From NCBI GenBank assembly GCA_964413935.1, contig CAYPTY010000005.1, forward strand, positions 1 to 64,000: a DNA stretch of 64,000 bases, given 5' to 3'. The notes under the pieces were generated by a model. It was not told the DNA's origin and ran no database searches. It saw only the letters and a program-made list of their open reading frames with translations. Origin of the DNA: CAYPTY01 sp964413935 (lineage in GTDB: Bacteria; Bacteroidota; Rhodothermia; Balneolales; Balneolaceae). Of the stretch, positions 44,301-52,055 are shown piece after piece (within the stretch, counting starts at the first letter, position 1; every line of letters starts with the position of its first letter). The position numbers and the translations under genes were made by a program.

Positions 44301-46029
44301 CAACAGTTCGCAGAGTTTTGATCCCGATGGAGATCCTTTCAGCGTGAAGTGGACATTTGGTGACGGCAACGCATCCGCCCTTCCGAATCCCTCACACCGT
44401 TATGAATCGACCGGGCAGTACACCGCAACTTTGCAGCTGCATGATGGTTTCTCTGAAGACACCACCTACACCGAAATTCCGGTGATTATCGAAGGCTCAC
44501 CCATCGCCCGTATGGAAGTTAGCCAGCAGACCGTTTGTGTAAATTCCCGCCTTGTTTTTGATGGGCGAAACAGCTCGGATCCATCCGGAAATCTGCCCTC
44601 CTTCCTCTGGGATATGGGCGATGGTACTACGAAAAGCGGCGGACTGATAGATCATGTGTTTACCACATCGGGCGAGTACACCATTACCCTTACCGTTGAG
44701 GGTTCAGGATCCGGAAACTGCAGCAACATCGCCCAAACCTCAACCACCGTTTACGTGATTGCAGGTCCGGTTGCTGATTTTGTGCTTCCCGAATATGTGA
44801 TTCCGAATGAAGATATTGAACTGGATGGCTCCGCAAGCACAGCTGAAGACGGATTCCGAAGTGCAGTCTGGACCATAGAACGTGATTCCGTTGTGGCAAC
44901 CCTGGAGGGAATATCCCAGACCTACAGCTTTGTGGAAGCCGGAGAATACACGGTTACTCTGGATTTAACTACCAACACTGAAACCACTTGTAACCGGGTC
45001 AGTTTGACGAAATCCATTAAAGTGAATGCTCCACCGGTTATTGCTCTGGATGTACCGGAAATCAGCATGCTGGGATCAGATCTGAAAGTTTCGGCTTCGC
45101 AATCTTATGATCCGGATGGATACATCGCTTCCTATAACTGGTATTTTGACGGGGAACTGATCAGTACCAACGCTTCTGAAATTATTAAACTGGAGAACCC
45201 GGGTTTTCATACCATCCGGCTGGTGGTTAAGGATAACTCAAGTGCCACCAATAACACCGCCGTCAAAGAAGCCCGCTTTTTTGTGAATTCACCACCTGAG
45301 CCGGTCATCAACGGACCATCTTCCGTGTTCCAGAACCAAGCCATTACGCTCAGTACTTCCTCTGTGGTGGATGCCGATGGTGATGTGCTCACTACCACCT
45401 GGTATGTGGATGGTGAAGAAGTTCCGGCACCGGTAATTCAGGCCGAACAAAACCGAAGTTATCGGGTGGTTCTGGTTCAGGACGACGGACGCGGACTCTC
45501 CAATTCTGTCGACTCTGCCGTAGTGCAGTTTTCTCCCCGCTCCTACCCGGCCATCAATCCGGTGTACCCGGAGCGTATTGTAGTAGGCGGCCGACTCAAT
45601 CTTGCCGATATGAATGTGGGCGAAAACATTGGATTTGTAAACGGAGCCTTGTTTGATGATTACTGGGTAGCCAATACCCTGGGCGAAAGCAGCTTCACCA
45701 TGGGTTGGCGCCCTGATAATAGCGTACTGTTCCAGCTGAATTTCCGAATCATGGTCGAGGAGGCTCTCCGGTTTAGCGAGGCAGTTGAGCAGGTTGAAGT
45801 AAACTGGGATCCGGCAAATCCGAAAGCACTGCTGGTTGCCCCATCCGTTAACCGTGAGATTAGTGATGTTCTCTACACCTGGAAGCGAAACGGCCGAATC
45901 ATCGGATATGGTAAACGTATTGAAGTACCGGTTAGCCAGGGACAAAACCTATTCATTGTGGAGGTGAACGATCAGAAAGTAGCCTACTCCCAGCCCGTTT
46001 CCGCAAATATTACAGTTACCGCTCAATAA
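41308..46029 (+). CDS. giant PKD-repeat exported protein (about 12 PKD units)
   Basis: The 1573-residue protein has a signal peptide (LLLLGLGSLLLTSLNAQ) and an N-terminal region of unknown type (about 20-370). About 12 PKD/Ig-like repeats of about 85-95 residues follow, between roughly 370 and 1410. Each starts with an N-x-P-P-x-A-like phrase (NTPPVAKL, NAAPIAQF, NQPPVAAW, NAPPVIAL, NSPPEPVI) and carries SYDPDG or similar with a W-x-(F/V)-(D/N)-G turn. A distinct C-terminal domain ends the protein, with no T9SS tail. It probably spans the periplasm or outer membrane as a rod. It lies 6 bp behind the FecR gene, forming a three-gene operon. Confidence 0.88.
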   Translation: MLKKLLLLGLGSLLLTSLNAQEVYLSISGQNSTAPSGDSRHQYDIWLKPESASSAFIQIFDAGFGGNVDFDNQNAIKTTTSFYLYRFDDLFTYDGETVIPTGNNPDPVATLQTQDEERFKTRWVDLNESALRGSGNGFILRVATDEGDDINSYNVRVINPQGRTISGDSWKIIAIDLSLALFRSTPQKYFQLRPYNEEISLTTTMSLAGQEDSKVSKIDAFGSQYETLQSVENMDTRLGLPNNWGLNISGSADWLNTLTIYGTENPVLWLFEPIVIDVLVKPEVNVYDEPSRKCTEQVFDLTSNTISIQSLAESIWINGEEPVGNGMRPTIEFSKKGENSLRVLVPNNTSYFPSYWVYNHDVFVNTPPVAKLTIPKNIVSPGEQIILSADESYDPEGRELSYTWLVNGIRRGDRSSSFTFSNTISGEYTVSVQVSDGGNSPNCSNAQKLNTIRVNTQPYGEISLPELIGTAEEVTASVMNATDADNDSLTFKWVTSATSDTLIGETVTLSEIEPGNFEVTLLIDDGTGSDNAIYTTRYGYEVNAAPIAQFSLPEKTAPGDIIQLDGSASSDPNQDALNYSWLVNGEFVSDSVSAEYVFPAPGDYEVSLLVSDGKNVSNSENSISRSIHVNAAPVPVIESLDLSPVSTIDFSARSSTDAENQIATFNWDFGDGNTGSGPQISHTYSSSGTYMVKLTVDDGEGLSNSVRSIEKTVAVNSHPIASFDAPEVVAPGEPFVADASTSTDAEGYISSYEWFLDDQPVGNETTLSLSIEDEGTHTLTLRVRDDSGFEDAQGVLTKAIRVNQPPVAAWSSSPAVVEPGKSVQFSAAGAYDPDGQIVSYEWVFNDTLTLQGQTIDLVFEDGGPKRFSLTITDNSGVANSVTVIEDELAVNHEPYIITEKIIRTNNLRVRLNASESYDLNGDPLSFEWTLPDGSKRSDSNFNWTAPRAGVHILSLSVDDGQGLTNSINSETIQVLVNSPVKAVVEPVISSCTGQTVLFNSSQSFDPDGDPFSVKWTFGDGNASALPNPSHRYESTGQYTATLQLHDGFSEDTTYTEIPVIIEGSPIARMEVSQQTVCVNSRLVFDGRNSSDPSGNLPSFLWDMGDGTTKSGGLIDHVFTTSGEYTITLTVEGSGSGNCSNIAQTSTTVYVIAGPVADFVLPEYVIPNEDIELDGSASTAEDGFRSAVWTIERDSVVATLEGISQTYSFVEAGEYTVTLDLTTNTETTCNRVSLTKSIKVNAPPVIALDVPEISMLGSDLKVSASQSYDPDGYIASYNWYFDGELISTNASEIIKLENPGFHTIRLVVKDNSSATNNTAVKEARFFVNSPPEPVINGPSSVFQNQAITLSTSSVVDADGDVLTTTWYVDGEEVPAPVIQAEQNRSYRVVLVQDDGRGLSNSVDSAVVQFSPRSYPAINPVYPERIVVGGRLNLADMNVGENIGFVNGALFDDYWVANTLGESSFTMGWRPDNSVLFQLNFRIMVEEALRFSEAVEQVEVNWDPANPKALLVAPSVNREISDVLYTWKRNGRIIGYGKRIEVPVSQGQNLFIVEVNDQKVAYSQPVSANITVTAQ

Positions 46030-46095
46030 ATTAGCAGTTCATTTTTAGCTACAAACACCTTAGTTTTTCATGTTCTGTAATTAGAAAACGGCTAT

Positions 46096-47448
46096 TTGAA
46101 GATCGTCATAATTGGTGCAGGTGAAATCGGGTACGACCTCGCAAGCGTACTGTCAAAGGAGAAGCACGACGTAACTATACTTGATAAGGATAAAGACCGC
46201 CTCAACCAGTGTAATGATACGCTGGATGTATTAACGGTTGAGGGAAATGCCACTTCCGCTTCCGATCTGGTGAAAGCGGGCGTGAGAGATGCCAGCATCG
46301 TGATTGCAGTAACCAGTATTGATGAAATTAACATGATTGCATCCATGATGAGTAAGCGTCTGGGTGCAAAAATGGTTATTGCCCGGGTACGTTCCGATGA
46401 GTTATCCCGTGAAAATGCAGCCCTGCAGCCCATAGACCTGGGCATAGATGTGATGATTCACCCTGAACTCAGTGCTGCTCAGGAAATCGTACAGCTGGTT
46501 AAACGATCGGCGGCCAGTGATGTCATCAATCTGGCTGAAGGCCGCATGCAGCTGATTGGTATCCGATTGCAGCGCAATTCACCCCTGATGGGTAAAACGC
46601 TGATTGAGTATGCCGAGGAATTCAAACATATCCGGTTCCGTGTGGTAGCCATCGGCAGGCGCGGACTCACCATCATTCCTACCGGTACCATCCGTTTCCA
46701 GACTTTTGACCAGATTTTTGTTCTGGCCAAGACTGAAGATATTCCTGCCATTGTGGAAACCACGGGAAAAAAAGAAACCGATATCGTCAAAATCATGATT
46801 GCAGGCGGTACAGCCGTGGGCTCCATGATTGCACGTATGCTCTGCAACGATGAGGACAAAAACTGGCAGGTTAAGCTCATTGAACCGGATTATGAAAGAG
46901 CTTTGGAACTAGCCGAGGAAATCCGAAATGCGCTGGTATTGCATGGTAATCCGACCGATCCGGATCTGCTGGCTACCGAAGGCATACAGGATATGGATGC
47001 TTTCCTCGGTGTGACCGATGATGAGGAATCCAATATTATCAGCTGTCTGATGGCCAAACACCTTGAGGTGAAAAAAACCGTGGCCCTGGTTTCCAAACCT
47101 GATTACATCCCCCTCAGTCAGACCATCGGACTGGATGCGGCAATCAACAAGAAATCGGCCGCCTCCAACGAGATCCATCGCTATGTGCGGCATGGGCGGG
47201 TTATTTCCGTTACCTCCCTGCAGGGTATCAAGGCCGAGGTTATTGAACTTATGGCCACCCGTACCTCAAGCATCATCGGAAAAGAAATCCAGAAAGTGAA
47301 TATTCCCGAAGGCTGCATCATCGGTGGCATCCTCAGAGATGAAAACCTGGAAATTGCCACCGGTACTTCCGTGATACAGGCCAATGACCGCGTCATGATT
47401 TTCTGCCTGCCGGATGCGGTAGAAAAAATTACTCAGCTTTTTAACTAA
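46096..47448 (+). CDS. trkA: Trk potassium uptake regulator TrkA
   Basis: This cytoplasmic NAD-binding gating subunit of Trk has 450 residues: two RCK_N Rossmann domains (KIVIIGAGEIGYDLA at the start, IMIAGGTAVGSMIARML near 235), each followed by an RCK_C domain. The start is TTG at 46096, directly opening the conserved KIVIIGAG; no Shine-Dalgarno is visible. trkH follows after 9 bp, giving the transporter and its gate in one operon. The PKD gene ends 66 bp upstream, so an internal promoter is likely. Confidence 0.95.
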   Translation: MKIVIIGAGEIGYDLASVLSKEKHDVTILDKDKDRLNQCNDTLDVLTVEGNATSASDLVKAGVRDASIVIAVTSIDEINMIASMMSKRLGAKMVIARVRSDELSRENAALQPIDLGIDVMIHPELSAAQEIVQLVKRSAASDVINLAEGRMQLIGIRLQRNSPLMGKTLIEYAEEFKHIRFRVVAIGRRGLTIIPTGTIRFQTFDQIFVLAKTEDIPAIVETTGKKETDIVKIMIAGGTAVGSMIARMLCNDEDKNWQVKLIEPDYERALELAEEIRNALVLHGNPTDPDLLATEGIQDMDAFLGVTDDEESNIISCLMAKHLEVKKTVALVSKPDYIPLSQTIGLDAAINKKSAASNEIHRYVRHGRVISVTSLQGIKAEVIELMATRTSSIIGKEIQKVNIPEGCIIGGILRDENLEIATGTSVIQANDRVMIFCLPDAVEKITQLFN

Positions 47449-47457
47449 CAACCCACC

Positions 47458-48972
47458 ATGGCTAAACGAAGTGCATTCAGCTTCAACCGCCCGCAAACGA
47501 ATGTGTTTGTGGTGCTGGGTATTCTGGGCGCTTTTGTCTTTTTTCTGGGCTTTGCCCTGCTGGTACCGGCACTAATTGCCCTCATTTATAAAGAGGATAC
47601 CTGGGCAGCCTTTCTGATTTCAGCAGGCATTGCTTTTATGGTTGGCGGTTCGCTTTGGCTGCTGTTTAAACCCAAAGAAGAAGTACGAATCCGGGAAGGA
47701 TTTCTGGTGGTAAGCCTTACATGGTTGTTTCTTTCCCTGGTGGGCGCCCTTCCTTTTGTGATTTCAGGTATCCTGCCGCACTATACGGATGCCGTTTTCG
47801 AAACCATGAGCGGACTCACTACAACAGGAGCAACCATTCTGGGTGGAACCAATAGTGCCGGATTCGCTAATCCGGAAATTGAAGCCATCCCCAAAAGTTT
47901 CCTTTTCTGGCGATCCCTTTCCCACTGGCTGGGAGGAATGGGAATTATCGTTTTATCCATAGCGATTCTACCGCTTCTGGGTATTGGGGGGATGCAGCTT
48001 TTTCAGGCCGAATCGCCCGGCCCAACCACGGATAAACTCACACCCCGTGTTCAGCAAACAGCAAAACTGTTATGGGTGATATATCTGGCTCTTACAGCCT
48101 TCGAATTTGTGTTGCTGTGGATTCACCCTTCCATGGACTGGTTTGAAGCCCTGAACCATGCCTTTGCCACACTGGCCACCGGCGGATTTTCCACTAAAAA
48201 CAGTAGCATTGCGGCTTTTGACTCGGTTTACATCGATTGTGTGATTACCCTGTTCATGTTTTTAGCAGGAATCAACTTTGCCATGCACTTCCGTCTTTTC
48301 AAAGGTGATTTCGGCAGCTTCTTCGAAAACCGGGAAATCCGTTTTTACAGCCTCATCACCATGGTGTCCATTCTGGTGATCTCCTTCTCCCTATTCTTTT
48401 TCGATCAGTACGACATCGGTGAAGCCTTGCGCTATGGTTCATTTCAGGCCGTTGCCATCATCACCACCACCGGATTCGGAACCAGCGATTATGAACTCTG
48501 GTATTCCTTCGGGGCTTTTTTCCTCTTCCTGCTGTTCTTTACCGGGGGCTGCGCAGGCTCAACCGGAGGCGGGGTAAAAATGATCCGCATCATGATTATT
48601 GTGCGCAATACCTTCCGGGAGATCAAACAGATTGTACATCCCAAAGCGATCCTACCTGTTCGGGTTGGCGATCAGACCATCGACCAGAATATACTTCGTC
48701 AGGTGTTGAGTTTCATCGTGCTGTACATGCTGATGTTTGCCATCGGAGGTTTTGTAATGAGTATGTTCGGCTATGACTTTGCATCTGCCTTCGGGGCTTC
48801 CATCGCCGCACTGGGCAATATTGGTCCGGGCTGGGGTGAATTTGGTCCGACGGACAACTTCGCCCAGGTGCCCTTTATCGGTAAATGGGTGCTCATCCTG
48901 CTTATGATGATCGGACGTCTGGAAATCTTCACAGTTCTGATCCTCTTCTCTCCCGCTTTCTGGAAACAATGA
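47458..48972 (+). CDS. trkH: Trk-type potassium uptake channel TrkH
   Basis: The 504-residue inner-membrane protein has repeated membrane-pore-membrane units. The four filter segments contain GLTTTGATI, FATLATGGFSTKNS, ITTTGFGTSDYE and AALGNIGPGWGEF, with the first Gly of each being the potassium filter residue. The loop GGCAGSTGGGVK is typical of the TrkH intramembrane loop. Its stop overlaps the start of the broken ADP-ribosylglycohydrolase gene by 4 bp, so that gene was once co-transcribed. Confidence 0.97.
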   Translation: MAKRSAFSFNRPQTNVFVVLGILGAFVFFLGFALLVPALIALIYKEDTWAAFLISAGIAFMVGGSLWLLFKPKEEVRIREGFLVVSLTWLFLSLVGALPFVISGILPHYTDAVFETMSGLTTTGATILGGTNSAGFANPEIEAIPKSFLFWRSLSHWLGGMGIIVLSIAILPLLGIGGMQLFQAESPGPTTDKLTPRVQQTAKLLWVIYLALTAFEFVLLWIHPSMDWFEALNHAFATLATGGFSTKNSSIAAFDSVYIDCVITLFMFLAGINFAMHFRLFKGDFGSFFENREIRFYSLITMVSILVISFSLFFFDQYDIGEALRYGSFQAVAIITTTGFGTSDYELWYSFGAFFLFLLFFTGGCAGSTGGGVKMIRIMIIVRNTFREIKQIVHPKAILPVRVGDQTIDQNILRQVLSFIVLYMLMFAIGGFVMSMFGYDFASAFGASIAALGNIGPGWGEFGPTDNFAQVPFIGKWVLILLMMIGRLEIFTVLILFSPAFWKQ

Positions 48973-50694
48973 TCTTTCGTCTCAGCATATTATCCATGAT
49001 GCTGCTTTTATGGTTCTCAGGCTGCGACGGCAAACAAGAGTATATGTATCTGGAAGTGGATGAGTATAAGCAACGGGTTTATGCTTCTTGGATTGGTCAG
49101 ATCATCGGAAACACCTATGGACTGAGTTATGAATTCCATTTCATTGATGAACCCGGACCGGATGACTTCCCCTATGGATATGGCTGGACGCTTGATCTTC
49201 TGAGACAGTATGATGGCGCTTTTTCCGATGACGATACCGACATCGAATATATGTACCTCACCCAGATGGAAGAGCATGGTATTGAACCCACTTACGCTCA
49301 GCTCCGGGATGCCTGGATGAGTCATGTTACAGAACGCGTCTGGGCTGCAAACCGTCAGGCAGTCACACTCATGCATGCCGGACACTACCCTCCGGTAACA
49401 GGTTCGAAGCAGTACAATTCACAATGGTCTCAGATTGATCCGCAGCTGGTGAATGAAATCTGGGCCTTTACGGCACCGGGTATGATCGATTACGCCGTCG
49501 AAAAAAGCCGGTTTATGGCACACATCACCAATGATGATTTCGGGATTGAACCCACGCTGGTTTATGCTGCCATGTACAGCGCCGCCTTTTTCGAATCGGA
49601 TGTACACAAGCTGATCGATATCGGGCAGAATGCTCTCCCTGATGAAAGCCATTTTTCCAGCGTCATAGACCGGGTGAAAGAACTTTATGCAACCTATCCG
49701 AACGACTGGAAAGCTGCGAGGCAGGCTGTCAAGGAAGAATACTACGATACTGCGATCATAATCCACATGCCTGGATGCCCATCGATGCCACCCTGAACGG
49801 GGCGCTTGGCATTCTGGCTTTGCTTTATGGGGCTGGGGATATTCAGAAAACGCTGGACTTCAGCTGTGCTTTCGGGATGGATGCCGATAATCAGGCAGCA
49901 ACCATGGTCGGTTTGGTGGCAATTACTACCGGTCTGGAAGGCATTCCCAAAAAACTACTCTACCCTCTTGAGGATGCAGATTGGGAACTCCCTTTCAACG
50001 ATTCCTACAAAATGATTACCCGAGAAGTTCTAACCGATGCCGGTTTAACTGAAATGGCTGAACGGATGGCTGCACAAGGGGAGAAAATACTCCTCTCAAA
50101 AGGCGGTTCCATTGTTGATATCGATGGGGAAGCCCATTATAAAATCCCGGTTGATGCTGAATTTGTCCCTCCGTTTGAGTTCAATATTCGCGAGACATTA
50201 CATGTGGAGGCCAGCATACCTTTTGAATATCCACTCTACGTGGGTGGACCGGAAAGTTCAGCGCTTAGTATCACTCAAAGCGATACCAATAGGATAAAGA
50301 TAGAAGACGGGATGCTGAAGGCTGACTTCGATTCTGCCGGTACCTATTCCCTCACGATAACAGCTCGCATCGAAGATAATGAGCTTAGCCGCAACCTGAA
50401 CTTCATTGTGCATAGCAAAAACCTGGCCCCGGAAGCCTCCCGAAAACCAGACCCGCTGCTTGCCGATGGGGATATCTATGAAACCCTGAGCATGGGTACT
50501 TCGCTCCGTTCAAATGAGCGAATGAACCTGGGTTTTGCATTCGATGAAGCTGTACAAGTGAGTGTTCTGTCGGTGAATACCGGACTTATTCCCGAATTTA
50601 CCGGCTGGTTTACCTCCCTTGAAATCCTGTATAAAGACGAATCCGGGTGTCGGCTTCCCCAAAAACTGGACCAGTTAAAAGTAGAATAATTCGG

Positions 50695-51481
50695 TTAATA
50701 TAAGAGTTCTATAGGTGTTTTATACCCCAAAGATTTGTGGGGTCGGTTATGGTTATAATCATGCATCCATTGCTGGGTTTTTTCTCGCACTTCATCCAGC
50801 GTTTTAAATACATACGCATTGAGCAGTTCCTGACGCATACTTCCATTGAGACGTTCGATATAGGCGTTTTGCGTAGGTTTACCGGGTTGGATAAAGGCTA
50901 AGGTGATTTGGTGCTCCTTACACCATTGGTCAAGTTTCTGGGAGATAAATTCCGGGCCATTACCTACCGGCATCATGTTTGGAAGTCCGCGGGTATGTTT
51001 AAGCCTTTCCAGCACCCGAATAACGCGTAAGGCTGGCAGGCTTGTGTCTGTTTCGATCGATAGCACTTGCCGGTTGTAGTCATCAATTACATTCAGTAGG
51101 CGATAACTCCGCCCGTCCCACAGGCTGTCGTGCATAAAGTCCAGACTCCACACCTGATTCGGCTCTTCCGGTTGGAACAGGGTTTGTTTGGCCCATGCAG
51201 GCAGCCGTTTCTTAGCTCTTCGACGGATATTGAGTCCTAACATCGTGTAGACCCGGTAGATCCGTTTGTGGTTCCACTCCCAGCACCTGGTTGCGAATCC
51301 TCCAGTAACAGCTCCAAAAGCCAATAGAAGGGTGCCGGTCAACTAATTCCAGTAACGCATCTATTACCTGCGTATCCTCTTTGGCTCTGGGCTGATAGCT
51401 GTAGGTGCTGCGGGGAAGACCAACGGCCTTGCAGCTCTGACGAATGGATATCCTATGCTCTTGATGCATCTGAGTAACCAT
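50695..51481 (-). pseudogene. IS3-type transposase OrfB, frameshifted and catalytically mutated
   Basis: The rve-type integrase domain is split near 51281-51290. The 5' part ends normally at RHPSIGFWSCYWRIRNQ, and the frame then shifts so that the continuation WEWNHKRIYRVYTMLGLNI is read in another frame (one extra base). Of the DDE triad, the first Asp (SLDFMHD) and the Glu (NAYIERLNGS) are present. The second Asp, in the motif normally read as DNGPEF, is Gly here (PVGNGPEF, codon GGT for GAT). Both changes would abolish transposition. Confidence 0.9.
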
Positions 51482-51501
51482 TTCCCGCTTAACGTCAGAA
51501 C

Positions 51502-51768
51502 TTACAGCTTTTTTTCCATCACATCTTTAAGAGCATGATGCACCAGGCTGAGTTCAGAGTACATGCGCTTAAGACGGGCATTCTCCGCTTCTAATTCCTT
51601 TAGGCGGGTAAGTTCACTCACGTTCATGCCTCCGTACTTGGCTTTCCAGTTATAGAAGGTCGCTGCACTAATACCATGCTCTCGGGCAAGGTCAGCTACT
51701 TTACTTCCCTGTTCATGCTGGGAAAAAATGGAGATGATCTGAGATTCAGTAAATCGTGATTTTTTCAT
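51502..51768 (-). CDS. IS3-type OrfA (helix-turn-helix and leucine zipper)
   Basis: The 88-residue protein has a helix-turn-helix (SQIISIFSQHEQGSKVADLAREHGIS...TFYNWK) followed by a leucine-zipper-like region (LKELEAENARLKRMYSEL), the standard IS3 OrfA layout. It appears intact. Its 3' end overlaps the A7 slippery run. Confidence 0.92.
   Translation of the reverse strand: MKKSRFTESQIISIFSQHEQGSKVADLAREHGISAATFYNWKAKYGGMNVSELTRLKELEAENARLKRMYSELSLVHHALKDVMEKKL
51508..51515 (-). promoter_or_regulatory. -1 programmed frameshift site between orfA and orfB
   Basis: On the minus strand seven A followed by G (A-AAA-AAG) lies just before the orfA stop. A -1 slip there leads directly into the frame that reads MVTQMHQEH, the start of orfB. 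This is the usual IS3 mechanism. Confidence 0.75.
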
Positions 51769-52055
51769 AGGTCAAAAGTAAGAGTTTTTTCTACTTTAGA
51801 CCGGTCGAACTATTGGGAAGCCGACAGGATTTTAAGCCTGTACAACATCTACAGGGCTATCCAACCATGAATATGGAAAACAACCAATGGTTGAAGCCTC
51901 ACTTCATGACCTACTGGTACACCTTTGAACCTGTAATGACTGCTGAGATCGTCTTGAGAGCTGGTGTGGGAGGTATACCTGAAGACGGTGCCGCTGAAGA
52001 TCAGCCGGTTACCTACACCATTTCGGTTTCAGAAGTCGGGCTTTACTCGAAGTAG

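Larger units (their letters stand above)
50648..51826 (-). mobile_element. IS3-family insertion sequence (decayed)
   Basis: The 1179-bp element carries orfA and orfB on the minus strand, flanked by imperfect terminal inverted repeats of about 38 bp. The left end begins TGTCGGCTTCCCC and the right end, reversed, begins TGTCGGCTTCCCA; both continue with GACC-GT and AAAGTAGAA. No clear target duplication is seen beyond GG on both sides. A seven-A slippery run joins orfA to orfB, as in IS3 relatives. Two defects mark it as immobile: a +1 shift in orfB and the loss of a catalytic Asp. Confidence 0.9.
48969..52055 (+). pseudogene. ADP-ribosylglycohydrolase family lipoprotein, broken by a frameshift and an IS3 element
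   Basis: The reading frame is in three pieces. 48969-49760 encodes a lipoprotein signal (WFSGCDG) and the N-terminal helices, with the first metal-site segment SDDDTDIEYMY. One base, most likely an A in the ATAATCC context near 49760, is missing, because the second frame restores the normal Trp-Met-Pro-Ile-Asp continuation. 49761-50647 encodes the second metal-site segment FGMDADNQAATMVGL and a beta-sandwich tail. The IS at 50648-51826 splits the gene, and 51827-52055 carries the last 75 or so residues, in frame with the part before the IS if one G is counted once. ADP-ribosylglycohydrolases remove ADP-ribose from targets. Two independent lesions make this a pseudogene. Confidence 0.85.

Noticed and set aside
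48885..48968. Start of the ADP-ribosylglycohydrolase inside trkH
   Set aside because: The frame is open but the N-terminus would be an out-of-frame reading of trkH; ATG 48969 opens a proper lipoprotein signal and gives the 4-bp overlap.
49755..49790. Programmed frameshift in the ADP-ribosylglycohydrolase gene
   Set aside because: No slippery run or stimulatory structure is seen, and the gene is also broken by the IS; a simple 1-nt deletion explains it.
51813..52055. Stand-alone 80-residue gene behind the IS
   Set aside because: Its start lies in the IS end and its frame continues the interrupted gene, so it is a fragment and not a separate gene.
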